DNA from: Muribaculaceae bacterium Isolate-037 (Harlan)
GTDB taxonomy: Bacteria > Bacteroidota > Bacteroidia > Bacteroidales > Muribaculaceae
Direction of reading: 5' to 3'
DNA length: 64,000 bases
NCBI GenBank assembly: GCA_003762615.1
Contig: RIAZ01000025.1
Coordinates: 1 to 64,000, forward strand
The position numbers were made by a program, and so were the translations under genes. This document shows, one piece after another, positions 55,955 through 64,000 of this stretch. Every line of letters begins with the position of its first letter. Position 1 is the stretch's first letter. Below the pieces are notes generated by a model, which worked only from the letters and a program-made list of their open reading frames with translations, did no database searches and had not been told where the DNA came from.

Positions 55955-56064
55955 GATGAACCGAATGGCAATAGCGGGTGTTATAATTACAGAAAATCGT
56001 TTCATGATGTTAGGTTAGTTAGAAAGTTAAAAAGGCTGTCGATGTGAATCGGCAGCCTTTTCTG
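55955..56064 (+). repeat. Terminator-bearing ~110-bp repeat, copy 4
   Basis: Same element and orientation, 33 bp past the pyrB stop. Its ORF reads MNRMAIAGVI then ITENRFMMLG. On the minus strand the hairpin is followed by TTTTTAAC, so it can also end the pyrimidine operon. Confidence 0.9.
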
Positions 56065-56097
56065 TACGCTTATTTTGCGAATAAGTGTCGTTTTGGC

Positions 56098-57186
56098 TTA
56101 TTTCGGTTTTGACTCGCAATATACGCAACGGTAATCACCGGAATGGTCGTGTGCCGGACGGAATAGACTGTCTACGCCCACTTCCATATTCGAGATGCAA
56201 CGCTTGTTGCGGCAGATAAACTTGTTGCGCACTGCATCCTTCGGCACAAGCTCTGTGGTCTTAGTCGGGTCGTTTGCCCATTCAAGGAGCTTCACGATGA
56301 GAGCCATACGCACGAATTTGCCATTCTCCACCTGACGGAAATATGCGGCACGCGGATCGGCATCAACGTCTACGCTGATTTCGTTGACGCGTGGCAGCGG
56401 ATGCAGGATTCTCATCTCAGGACGCGCACTCTTCAACTTCTCCGCATCAAGTACGAAGAAATCCTTCACACGGTCATACTCATCCTCGTCAAAGAAACGC
56501 TCCTTCTGTACGCGGGTCATGTAGAGCACGTCAAGCTCGCCCATTACCTCTTCCATAGTGTCTACCTCCTTATACGGCACACCGTGCATATCGCACACCT
56601 CCTGCTTCATATAGTCAGGCAGACGGAGTTGCTCCGGAGCGATCAGCACCACTTTAACACCCTCGTAGCGAGACAACGCCTTGATGAGTGAGTGGACGGT
56701 ACGTCCGAACTTCAGGTCGCCGCAGAATCCGATGGTGATATTGTCGAAGCGTCCGATCTCACGCTTGATGGTCAGAAGGTCGGTCAGCGTCTGGGTGGGA
56801 TGGCTGTGGCTACCGTCGCCGGCATTGATCACCGGTATGCGGGAGTTCATCGCGGAGACTGTCGCAGCACCCTCCTCAAAGTGACGCATGGCGATTATGT
56901 CGGCGAAACAGTTTATCACCTTTGTCGTGTCGGCACACGTCTCTCCCTTGCTCACCGATGAGTTCTTGGCATCGGAGAAACCGAGCACGTTGCCGCCAAG
57001 CTCCATCATTGCAGCGGTGAAACTGAGGCGCGTGCGGGTAGAGGGTTCATAGAAAAGCGTGGCGAGCTTCTTACCCTTGCATTTTTCCGAATATTTCTCA
57101 CGGTTGTCGATTATATCGAGGGCAAGGTCGATGATCTCCTCAAGCTCCTGCTTGGAGAGGTCGGTGGGGTCAATCAGGTGTTTCAT
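56098..57186 (-). CDS. pyrB: Aspartate carbamoyltransferase fused to a PyrI-type zinc domain
   Basis: Joins carbamoyl phosphate to aspartate, the first committed step of pyrimidine synthesis. The 362-residue product has a complete catalytic chain: YEPSTRTRLSFTAAMMELGG (about 49-68), GDGSHSHPTQTLTDLL, then YMTRVQKERF and HPLPRVNEI. After about residue 310 it continues into a zinc domain with Cys325, Cys330, Cys354 and Cys357. The spacing C-x4-C-x23-C-x2-C is identical to that of E. coli PyrI. The nucleotide-binding (allosteric) domain of PyrI is absent, and no separate pyrI lies nearby. Its start overlaps pyrE by 4 bp. It is the last gene of the operon. Confidence 0.93.
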   Translation of the reverse strand: MKHLIDPTDLSKQELEEIIDLALDIIDNREKYSEKCKGKKLATLFYEPSTRTRLSFTAAMMELGGNVLGFSDAKNSSVSKGETCADTTKVINCFADIIAMRHFEEGAATVSAMNSRIPVINAGDGSHSHPTQTLTDLLTIKREIGRFDNITIGFCGDLKFGRTVHSLIKALSRYEGVKVVLIAPEQLRLPDYMKQEVCDMHGVPYKEVDTMEEVMGELDVLYMTRVQKERFFDEDEYDRVKDFFVLDAEKLKSARPEMRILHPLPRVNEISVDVDADPRAAYFRQVENGKFVRMALIVKLLEWANDPTKTTELVPKDAVRNKFICRNKRCISNMEVGVDSLFRPAHDHSGDYRCVYCESKPK

Positions 57187-57821
57187 GCCATCCAGGATTC
57201 ATCAGAGGGATTTGCCATGAATTTCTTCAGGCGCACCTCCTCCTCGGGAGTGATGTAGTTCTCTTCCACTGCCACTTCACAGAGAGTGTTGAAGTTAGAG
57301 AGTGAATAATTGGTGACGTTGGCTGCTGCAAGACGGTCAAGACCTTTCTGCATACCGTAGGTGAAGATGCTGACCACGCCGAGCACGTCTGCACCTGCCT
57401 CACGAAGAGCCTCAACCACCTCGATGCAGCTTCCTGCTGTAGAGATGAGGTCTTCAATCACCACCACTTTCTGTCCCTTTTCAAGTTTACCCTCGATGCG
57501 GTTGCCACGTCCGTGGTCCTTATTACCTCCGCGCACGTAGCCCATCGGCATGTCAAGGATCCATGCTGCACAGGCTGCGTGGGCGATGCCCGCAGTGCTC
57601 GTGCCCATAAGTACTTCTGCCTCCGGAAATTTCTCACGCACAGTGGCGGCGATAGCCTCTTCCACTACCTTGCGCGCCTTTGGAGCGGTGAGGATAAGAC
57701 GGTTGTCACAATAAATCGGACTCTTTATGCCGCTTGCCCATGTGAATGGTTTTGCGGGGCTGAGAAATACAGCCTTGATGCCGAGAAGTTCGGCTGCTAC
57801 TTTTTTTGCAGTTGTTTCCAT
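57183..57821 (-). CDS. pyrE: Orotate phosphoribosyltransferase
   Basis: Converts orotate and PRPP to OMP. The 212-residue product has the PRPP-binding motif KVVVIEDLISTAGSCIEVV (about 119-137), YVRGGNKDHGRGNRIEG before it, and the N-terminal AKPFTWASGIKSPIYCDNR. Length is normal for Bacteroidota PyrE. It overlaps pyrB by 4 bp and follows pyrF after 126 bp filled by a tandem array. Confidence 0.96.
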   Translation of the reverse strand: METTAKKVAAELLGIKAVFLSPAKPFTWASGIKSPIYCDNRLILTAPKARKVVEEAIAATVREKFPEAEVLMGTSTAGIAHAACAAWILDMPMGYVRGGNKDHGRGNRIEGKLEKGQKVVVIEDLISTAGSCIEVVEALREAGADVLGVVSIFTYGMQKGLDRLAAANVTNYSLSNFNTLCEVAVEENYITPEEEVRLKKFMANPSDESWMA

Positions 57822-57841
57822 TGTTTGTTTTTTATGAATTA

Positions 57842-57926
57842 TGAAACGTTTGAAACGAATGAAACGCGTGAAACGCGTGAAACACGTGAAACAAATGAAA
57901 CGAATGAAACACGTGAAACGAATCTC
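57842..57926. repeat. 9-bp-period tandem array E between pyrF and pyrE
   Basis: TGAAAC recurs every 9 bp (57842, 57851, 57860, 57869, 57878, 57887 and on), with units TGAAACGAA and TGAAACGCG alternating irregularly. On the minus strand, that of the operon, it reads GTTTCA repeats and lies inside the pyr mRNA. No spacers; not a CRISPR. Confidence 0.85.
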
Positions 57927-57947
57927 ATGTTGATGACTACACGCTGA

Positions 57948-58667
57948 TCAATCAAGATCGATTGCAAGAAAATCCTTCACACAACGGTGATATGCGGCTA
58001 CGGGATCTTCTGCTGCTGTGATAGGACGTCCCACCACGATATAGTCGGAGCCGATTTCGCGTGCCTTGGCGGGATCGGTGATGCGCACCTGGTCGTCTGC
58101 CTTCGAGTCGGCGAAACGTATGCCAGGAGTGATGGTCATGAAATCGTTGCCACAAGCTTCTTTCACGAGGCTTGCCTCAAGGGGGGAGCATACCACGCCG
58201 TCAAGACCTGCCTCTTTGGCATTCTGTGCATACTTGGCGATGGTGTCGTTGATGCTTGCGTCTATGAGAAGCTGCTCACGCATGGCTTTCTCTGATGTGG
58301 AGGTAAGCTGGGTGACGGCAATAAGAAGCGGACGTGTGCCATCCTCGCGGGTGAGTCCCTCAATGGCTGCACGCATCATCTCGATTGTGCCTGCCGCATG
58401 CACGTTGACCATATCCACGTCAAGACCGGAAAGCACCTTCATGGCTTTTTTCACAGTGTTGGGTATGTCGTGAAGTTTGAGGTCAAGGAAAATCTTGAAA
58501 CCGCGTTTCTTCAATTCCTTTACAATCTCCGGACCGGCAGCATAGAAAAGCTCCATACCGATTTTAAGGAAAGGTTTGCGCTTCTCATCCTTGAATTTGT
58601 CAAGAAAAGCGAGACAAGCATCGGCAGAGCCGAAGTCGCAGGCGATTATTACATCTTTTGCATTCAT
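57948..58667 (-). CDS. pyrF: Orotidine-5'-phosphate decarboxylase
   Basis: Makes UMP from OMP. The 239-residue product has IIACDFGSADACLAFLDK at the start, the catalytic DLKLHDIPNTV (about 59-69), TPGIRFADSKADDQVRI and VVGRPITAAEDPVAAY at the end. It is the short, type-1 enzyme, not a long fused form. It lies in the operon between pyrD and pyrE. Confidence 0.96.
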   Translation of the reverse strand: MNAKDVIIACDFGSADACLAFLDKFKDEKRKPFLKIGMELFYAAGPEIVKELKKRGFKIFLDLKLHDIPNTVKKAMKVLSGLDVDMVNVHAAGTIEMMRAAIEGLTREDGTRPLLIAVTQLTSTSEKAMREQLLIDASINDTIAKYAQNAKEAGLDGVVCSPLEASLVKEACGNDFMTITPGIRFADSKADDQVRITDPAKAREIGSDYIVVGRPITAAEDPVAAYHRCVKDFLAIDLD

Positions 58668-58715
58668 ATTTCCAGTGTATAGGATAGGGGTTATTGTTGT
58701 TGTTGGTTGTAGATA

Positions 58716-59642
58716 TCAGACTATACCGATTATCTCGGAAAGAGAGTCTATGCCGAGACGTTCCATCTCGATGGGAAGATTCTCGATTATCTCCTTGCAG
58801 GCATACGGGTTGACGAGGTTGGCGGCACCCACTTCCACGGCTGTCGCGCCTGCCATCATCATCTCGATCACGTCAGAGGCGGATGAGACACCGCCGCACC
58901 CGATCACGGGTACACCGCAGGCATGTGCCACCTGATTGACCATGCGCACAGCCACAGGGAAGACTGCCGGACCGGAGAAGCCACCCATACGGTTGGCGAT
59001 GACCGGACGGCGTGTCTTTAGATTGATTCGCATACCCAAGAGAGTGTTGATGAGGCATAGTCCGTCGGCTCCGGCTTCCACGGCGGATTGTCCGATGGAG
59101 ACTATATCCGTGACGTTGGGGGTCAGTTTGACGTAGAGGGGTTTGGTGATAACCTTTTTCACCTCCTTAACCACTTCAGCTACAGAGGTGCAGCATGTGC
59201 CGAAGCTCATGCCTCCGCCATGCACGTTGGGACAGCTCACGTTAAGCTCAATGATTGCAACTTGCTCCTCCTTATCTATCTTCTCGCAACATTCCACGTA
59301 TTCATCGATTGAGAAACCGCTGATATTGGCGATGATCGGCTGATGGAATGTCTCGCGCATCTTGGGAAGCTCCTCGGCGATGACGGTATCTATGCCGGGA
59401 TTCTGAAGTCCGACAGAGTTGATGAGTCCGGCGCTGCACTCCGCCACGCGTGGGAGGGGGTTGCCGAAACGAGCGTCACGTGTTGTGCCCTTGAAGGAGA
59501 TGGAGCCGAGTATGTCGATGTCATAAAACTCAGCCATGCCATATCCGAAGCCGAAGCAGCCGGAGGCTGGCACCACCGGATTCTGTAGCGTCACTCCGCT
59601 GAGCGTCACCTTTAGATCTTTTGCAGTTTGATTCATTTCCAT
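58716..59642 (-). CDS. pyrD: Dihydroorotate dehydrogenase B, catalytic subunit
   Basis: FMN enzyme that oxidises dihydroorotate to orotate and passes electrons to PyrK. The 308-residue product has NPVVPASGCFGFGYGMAEF (about 19-37), NVSCPNVHGGGMSFG with the catalytic Cys (about 130-145), KLTPNVTDI and GCGGVSSASDVIEMMMAG near the C-terminus. The Cys base marks class 1. Two near starts exist (59642 and 59636); the second overlaps the pyrK stop as ATGA. Confidence 0.95.
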   Translation of the reverse strand: MEMNQTAKDLKVTLSGVTLQNPVVPASGCFGFGYGMAEFYDIDILGSISFKGTTRDARFGNPLPRVAECSAGLINSVGLQNPGIDTVIAEELPKMRETFHQPIIANISGFSIDEYVECCEKIDKEEQVAIIELNVSCPNVHGGGMSFGTCCTSVAEVVKEVKKVITKPLYVKLTPNVTDIVSIGQSAVEAGADGLCLINTLLGMRINLKTRRPVIANRMGGFSGPAVFPVAVRMVNQVAHACGVPVIGCGGVSSASDVIEMMMAGATAVEVGAANLVNPYACKEIIENLPIEMERLGIDSLSEIIGIV

Positions 59643-60385
59643 ATCAGTTCCTCCTTTCTGAACACCGGTCCGTCCTTACAGATTCTCTTTGCTCCGTCGG
59701 CAGCCTCCACGCTGCAGCACATGCACGCGCCGAATCCGCATCCCATGCGGCTCTCAATGCTGACCTCGCCCGGAATATCCAGACCCTGGCATAAAGCGCG
59801 GAGCATCGGCATCGGCCCGCAAGCATGGAAATAATCACCGGAGATACCCTTCTCGCGGATAACATCGGTGACGAATCCCTTTGTTCCGGCAGAGCCATCT
59901 ACAGTGGCGATGTAAGCCTCCACTCCGATCTCCTCAAACCATTTCTCCATGCCGAAAGAGTCGGCTGCGGTGTTATATCCGAGAATTACCACAGGCTCCT
60001 GACCGAGGCGTTTCAGGGTGCGTGCCAGATTGAGGAGTGGGGCGCATCCTATGCCGCCACCGAGCAGGAGTGGACGGCGTGCTCCGCTGTCGGTGGAGAA
60101 TCCGTTGCCAAGACCATTGAGCATGTCTACGGTGTCGCCCGGGCGCATCTCGCTCATGGCTCCGGTGCCTTCACCCACCACGTCATAGAGAAGCACTACC
60201 TCTCCGCGCTCGTGGGAATAATCACATATCGAGATGGGGCGGCGAAGATATTTGCCCGGTATGGCAATATTGACAAACTGTCCCGGAGCATTGATCATGC
60301 CTGTGTCGCCGCAAAGCGTCATCACCCACGTCTTATGGGTGAGACGTCGATTGCTGATGACTGTATAATTATTTTTGATATTCAT
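59633..60385 (-). CDS. pyrK: Dihydroorotate dehydrogenase B, electron-transfer subunit
   Basis: Carries electrons from PyrD to NAD+ through FAD and a [2Fe-2S] cluster. The 250-residue product has the FAD-binding RRPISICDYSHERGEV (about 50-65), the NAD domain LLLGGGIGCAPLLNLAR (about 106-122), and the C-terminal Fe-S cysteines Cys216, Cys221, Cys224 and Cys236 in C-x4-C-x2-C-x11-C. Coupled to pyrD by overlap; it follows carB after 9 bp. Confidence 0.95.
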   Translation of the reverse strand: MNIKNNYTVISNRRLTHKTWVMTLCGDTGMINAPGQFVNIAIPGKYLRRPISICDYSHERGEVVLLYDVVGEGTGAMSEMRPGDTVDMLNGLGNGFSTDSGARRPLLLGGGIGCAPLLNLARTLKRLGQEPVVILGYNTAADSFGMEKWFEEIGVEAYIATVDGSAGTKGFVTDVIREKGISGDYFHACGPMPMLRALCQGLDIPGEVSIESRMGCGFGACMCCSVEAADGAKRICKDGPVFRKEELIWK

Positions 60386-60394
60386 ATTTAAAGG

Positions 60395-63300
60395 TTAATC
60401 TTCTGCATCTATAGTGGAGACCTTCATCGTGATGTCGTCAAGCACATCGAGGAGTACTTCCACAGTCTCGAGCGAAGTGAAGACCGTGATGTTGTTGTCG
60501 ACGGCGGCGCGACGGATATGATAACCGTCGTGGTGCGAATGGTCGGCACTCAGCTCCATCGTGTTGATGACGTAGTTGACGTGACCCTGGCGCAGGGAGT
60601 CGATGATGTCGGAACTGCCCTCGCTGAGCTTGTGGAGCAGACGGGTGCGTATGCCGTTTGCGCGGAGAAACTCAGCGGTGCCCTTCGTTGCCTCGATGTT
60701 GAATCCGAGTTTGTAGAAACGCCGGATCAGCGGGAGGGCTCGCTGCTTGTCGGAGTCGCCGATGGTGACGAACACGGTACCGTAGTTCGCCACGGTCATT
60801 CCGGAAGCCTGAAGCGACTTGTAGAGTGCGCGCTTGAGCGACTTGTCGTAGCCGATAGCCTCGCCCGTGGATTTCATCTCCGGGGAGAGATAGGAATCCA
60901 CGCCTCTCAGCTTGGCGAAGGAGAAGGCGGGAGTCTTCACGAACCATCGTTTCTTCTCCTCCGGATAAAGGCGGTCAATGCCCTGATCGCGCAAGGAGTG
61001 ACCCAGCATGACGAGGGTGGCGATGTGTGCCAATGGCGTTCCGGTGGCCTTCGAAATGAATGGCACTGTACGAGAAGAACGTGGATTTACCTCAATCACG
61101 TATACGTCTTCCTTACTATCTACGATAAATTGTATGTTGTAAAGACCTTTTATGCCGATTTCCTTGCCGAGACGCACCGTATAGTCGAGAATTGTCTGTT
61201 TCGCTTTCGGACTGACGCTGAAAGTGGGGTAGACACTGATGGAGTCGCCGGAGTGTACTCCGGTATGCTCCACATGCTCCATTATTCCGGGCACGAATAC
61301 GTTTTCACCGTCGCAGATGGCATCCACCTCAAGCTCCTTACCCATGATGTATTTGTCGACGAGCACGGGATGCTCCACGTTGATCTCGACGGCTGTCTGA
61401 AGATACTGGCGCAGCTTATGCTCGTTGCTTACTATCTGCATGGCGCGTCCGCCCAGCACGTAGCTGGGTCGCACAAGCACTGGATAGCCTATACGTTCCG
61501 CTGCCTTCACTCCATCCTCTATATTGGTTACAGCCACACCTTCGGGCTGAGGTATCTGTAGCTTCTCCATGATGGCTTCGAAGCATCCTCGGTCTTCCGC
61601 GTTTCTGATGGCTGTGATGTCGGTGCCGATTATCGGTGCGCCGAGAGCCGCCAAGGGTTCGGCAAGGTTGATGGCTGTCTGTCCGCCAAGTGAGACGATG
61701 ACACCCTCCGGACGTTCCAGGTCGATGACGTTCATCACGTCTTCCACCGTCAGCGGCTCAAAATATAGCTTGTCGCCTGTCGTGTGGTCGGTTGATACAG
61801 TCTCAGGGTTATTGTTGATGACTATCGCCTCGAAGCCTGCCTGACGTATGGTCCATACGGCATGCACGGTGGAATAGTCGAACTCCACGCCCTGACCGAT
61901 ACGTATCGGACCGGATCCGAGCACGATTATTTTGCGGCGGTCGGTCGGTATTGACTCGTTTTCCCATTCGTAGGATGAATAGAAATAATTCGTGCGGGCA
62001 TGAAATTCCGCACCGCAGGAGTCTATCATCTTATAGACGGGACGTATGTCATGCTTCTTGCGGAGAAGATAGATGCCGGATTCGCTCTCTCCCCACAGCT
62101 GACCGATGAATTTGTCGCTGAATCCAATTACCTTCGCATCGCGGAGCACGTTGATGTCGAAAGGATTCTCTTTTATCACCTTCTCAAAATCTACGATATT
62201 CTTGATCTTATCGAGGAAGAACATGTCGATTTTCGTGCGGTTGTAGATAAGACCGTTGTCGATGTCGCGGCGCATCAGTTCGGCGAGCGCGTAGATGCGG
62301 TCGTCGGTTGCCTTCTTGATGTAGTCAAGCATCTCTTCGGTCGGCATGGTGTCGAATTTCTTGTGATGGACGTGGCATACGCCTGTCTCCAGCGACCGCA
62401 CGGCTTTCAGCAGAGACTCCTCCAGAGTGCGCCCGATGCTCATCACCTCACCCGTGGCTTTCATCTGTGTGCCGAGTTCGTTGGAGGCATCGGTGAATTT
62501 GTCAAACGGGAAGCGTGCGATTTTCGTCACCACATAGTCGATTGTCGGTTCGAAACTTGCGGGCACGTGTCCGAGATCTATCTCATCGAGATGGAGTCCC
62601 ACTGCTATTTTCGCGCTAACGCGTGCGATAGGGTAGCCGGATGCTTTCGATGCGAGTGCGGATGAACGCGACACTCGCGGGTTGACCTCAATGAGGTAAT
62701 AGTCGAAAGAGAGTGGGTCAAGGGCAAACTGCACGTTGCAACCACCCTCGATTTTCAATGCGCGTATAAGTTTGAGCGCACTGTCGCGCAGAAGCTGATA
62801 CTCCTTGTTGGTGAGCGTCTGTGCCGGAGCCACCACGATTGAGTCGCCTGTGTGGACTCCTACAGGGTCGAGGTTCTCCATAGAGCAGATGGCTATCACG
62901 GTGTCGTTGGCATCGCGCATCACTTCAAACTCAATCTCCTTGAATCCCTTTATGCTCTTCTCGACAAGCACCTGATGCACGGGGGATAGCTCGAGGGCGG
63001 TGCGCATCAGTTCGCGCAGCTCCTCCTCGTTGTCGGCGAAGCCGCCGCCTGTGCCGCCCAATGTGAAAGCCGGACGGAGAATCACGGGATAACCGATTTT
63101 TGCGGCGATCTCCACACCATGCTCAATACTGTTGGCTACATCGCTGGGAAGCACCGGCTCGCCGATACTCTCGCAAAGCTCTTTGAAGAGCTCACGGTCT
63201 TCTGCGCGTTCGATGCTGTCGAACGAAGTGCCGAGAATCTCCACGCCACACTCGTCGAGCACACCTTTCTTTGCGAGCTGCACGGCAAGGTTCAGACCGG

Positions 63301-63580
63301 TCTGTCCGCCGAGTCCGGGGACGATGGCGTCCGGACGTTCGTATCTCACGATCTTGGCTACGTATTCGAGCGTAAGAGGCTCCATGTAGACTTTATGTGC
63401 TATCTCCGGGTCGGTCATTATCGTTGCCGGATTGGAATTGACGAGTACCACCTCATATCCCTCTTCTTTAAGGGCGGTGCACGCCTGGGTGCCTGCATAG
63501 TCAAATTCGGCAGCCTGACCTACTACTATCGGTCCGGAGCCGATAACCATCACTTTCTTTATATCTTTACGCTTTGGCAT
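60395..63580 (-). CDS. carB: Carbamoyl-phosphate synthase large subunit
   Basis: Makes carbamoyl phosphate for pyrimidines and arginine. The 1061-residue product has two ATP-grasp halves, each beginning with a VLGSGPIxxGQxxEFDYxxxxA block (about residues 10-30 and 552-572). It also has two metal-binding EVNPRxSR segments and a C-terminal MGS-like domain (about 920-1061, EATKGTAEFLRANGI) that usually binds regulators. Length is standard. The carA gene precedes it by 34 bp. Confidence 0.97.
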   Translation of the reverse strand: MPKRKDIKKVMVIGSGPIVVGQAAEFDYAGTQACTALKEEGYEVVLVNSNPATIMTDPEIAHKVYMEPLTLEYVAKIVRYERPDAIVPGLGGQTGLNLAVQLAKKGVLDECGVEILGTSFDSIERAEDRELFKELCESIGEPVLPSDVANSIEHGVEIAAKIGYPVILRPAFTLGGTGGGFADNEEELRELMRTALELSPVHQVLVEKSIKGFKEIEFEVMRDANDTVIAICSMENLDPVGVHTGDSIVVAPAQTLTNKEYQLLRDSALKLIRALKIEGGCNVQFALDPLSFDYYLIEVNPRVSRSSALASKASGYPIARVSAKIAVGLHLDEIDLGHVPASFEPTIDYVVTKIARFPFDKFTDASNELGTQMKATGEVMSIGRTLEESLLKAVRSLETGVCHVHHKKFDTMPTEEMLDYIKKATDDRIYALAELMRRDIDNGLIYNRTKIDMFFLDKIKNIVDFEKVIKENPFDINVLRDAKVIGFSDKFIGQLWGESESGIYLLRKKHDIRPVYKMIDSCGAEFHARTNYFYSSYEWENESIPTDRRKIIVLGSGPIRIGQGVEFDYSTVHAVWTIRQAGFEAIVINNNPETVSTDHTTGDKLYFEPLTVEDVMNVIDLERPEGVIVSLGGQTAINLAEPLAALGAPIIGTDITAIRNAEDRGCFEAIMEKLQIPQPEGVAVTNIEDGVKAAERIGYPVLVRPSYVLGGRAMQIVSNEHKLRQYLQTAVEINVEHPVLVDKYIMGKELEVDAICDGENVFVPGIMEHVEHTGVHSGDSISVYPTFSVSPKAKQTILDYTVRLGKEIGIKGLYNIQFIVDSKEDVYVIEVNPRSSRTVPFISKATGTPLAHIATLVMLGHSLRDQGIDRLYPEEKKRWFVKTPAFSFAKLRGVDSYLSPEMKSTGEAIGYDKSLKRALYKSLQASGMTVANYGTVFVTIGDSDKQRALPLIRRFYKLGFNIEATKGTAEFLRANGIRTRLLHKLSEGSSDIIDSLRQGHVNYVINTMELSADHSHHDGYHIRRAAVDNNITVFTSLETVEVLLDVLDDITMKVSTIDAED

Positions 63581-63614
63581 TATCTTCTACTTTTAAATAA
63601 TTATTTACCTGCAA

Positions 63615-64000
63615 TCATTTCTTAATCTCCGGAATCATGCGGATGAATTTGTCGAAGAGATATATTGAGTCTTGCGGACCGGGCGCACTCTCCGGATGGA
63701 ATTGCACGGAGATCACCTTGTCTTCAAGGCATTCGCAACCCTCGATGGTGTTGTCGAGCAGGTTGATGTGAGTAGCTCTCAGAGGGGTGTCGGCAAGCGA
63801 TTCCTCAATGACTGCATATCCGTGGTTTTGCGATGTGATGAGCACCTTACCTGTGGCAAGCTCCTTGACGGGATGGTTGCCGCCACGATGTCCGGGAGAG
63901 ATCGCCCCGATTTTTGCACCGTATGCAAGCGCGATGAGCTGATGTCCGAGACAGATGCCGAACATAGGCACTTTGCCACGGAGCTGACGGATGGTCTCAA
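63615..64000 (-). CDS. carA: Carbamoyl-phosphate synthase small subunit, 3' part
   Basis: Glutaminase subunit that supplies ammonia to CarB. Only the last ~128 residues lie in the window; the frame stays open to base 64000 (ETIRQLRGKVPMFG), so the gene continues beyond the edge. Visible are the nucleophile Cys in MFGICLGHQL, the catalytic His-Glu pair in VQFHPESAPGP, and GCECLEDKVISV. The internal ATG at 63971 is not the true start. Confidence 0.96.
   Translation of the reverse strand, partial: ETIRQLRGKVPMFGICLGHQLIALAYGAKIGAISPGHRGGNHPVKELATGKVLITSQNHGYAVIEESLADTPLRATHINLLDNTIEGCECLEDKVISVQFHPESAPGPQDSIYLFDKFIRMIPEIKK

Noticed and set aside
52206..56064. Insertion sequence or composite transposon
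   Set aside because: No transposase is seen, copies are all in the same orientation, ends lack terminal inverted repeats, and the 110-bp repeats are too long to be target-site duplications.
57842..57926. CRISPR array
   Set aside because: Units are 9 bp, joined with no spacers, and no cas genes lie nearby. The arrays at 173, 3476 and 42606 fail for the same reasons.
60518..61561. 347-codon plus-strand ORF
   Set aside because: Antisense to carB, which has all its motifs in frame. The same holds for the ORFs at 38962-39927 and 37267-38262 opposite rpoC and rpoB, and at 24317-25234 opposite pepD.

Overview
The window comes from a Bacteroidales genome, most likely a gut Muribaculaceae-type (S24-7) species. 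The evidence is the gene content (GldH, RicT, DUF4954, DUF4252, SIMPL, a Bacteroidota LptD and a ribonuclease Y operon) and many promoters of the phylum-specific form TTTG-N19/20-TAnnTTTG. The genus is an inference, because no search could be run. Most of the window is core housekeeping DNA.

Layout. 1-3480: the 3' end of a 5S rRNA, then rplM-rpsI and rpsB-tsf. 3568-10474 (minus): the zapA cluster, rny-ricT-gldH-M24 peptidase, and cca. 10664-15623 (minus): lptD, an HD protein, ilvE and a tiny exported protein. 15775-21569 (minus): rpsA, a DUF4954 gene, hflX and an OmpH/Skp-like lipoprotein. 22077-26662 (plus): two paralogous M20 dipeptidases flanking an N-acetylmuramidase, then a NYN protein. 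26663-29272: a 765-bp leader region with a canonical promoter and several hairpins, then glmS. 29538-42525 (plus): the classical tRNA(Thr-Tyr-Gly-Thr)-tuf-tRNA(Trp)-secE-nusG-rplKAJL-rpoBC block. 42702-52126: a SIMPL protein, pheS, nth, an ADP-ribosylglycohydrolase, an acyl-CoA synthetase, a TlpA-like lipoprotein, an ECF sigma factor operon and a GNAT. 52206-56064: a small accessory island. 56098-64000 (minus): the pyrimidine operon carA-carB-pyrK-pyrD-pyrF-pyrE-pyrB, with carA cut by the window edge.

The least explained region is the island at 52.2-56.1 kb. A ~110-bp element, whose ~75-bp core is nearly invariant and ends in a strong terminator hairpin, occurs four times in the same orientation. 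It separates an orphan membrane protein, a gene remnant, an AlbA/RecG-like ATPase with an 11-bp tandem repeat in its coding sequence, and the end of pyrB. It looks like a gene-capture site at the 3' end of the pyr operon. Other notable points are PyrB fused to only the zinc domain of PyrI, the structured glmS leader, candidate rplM and rpsB leaders, 8-10-bp-period tandem arrays in five intergenic gaps, and a shared 17-bp inverted repeat upstream of three unrelated genes.
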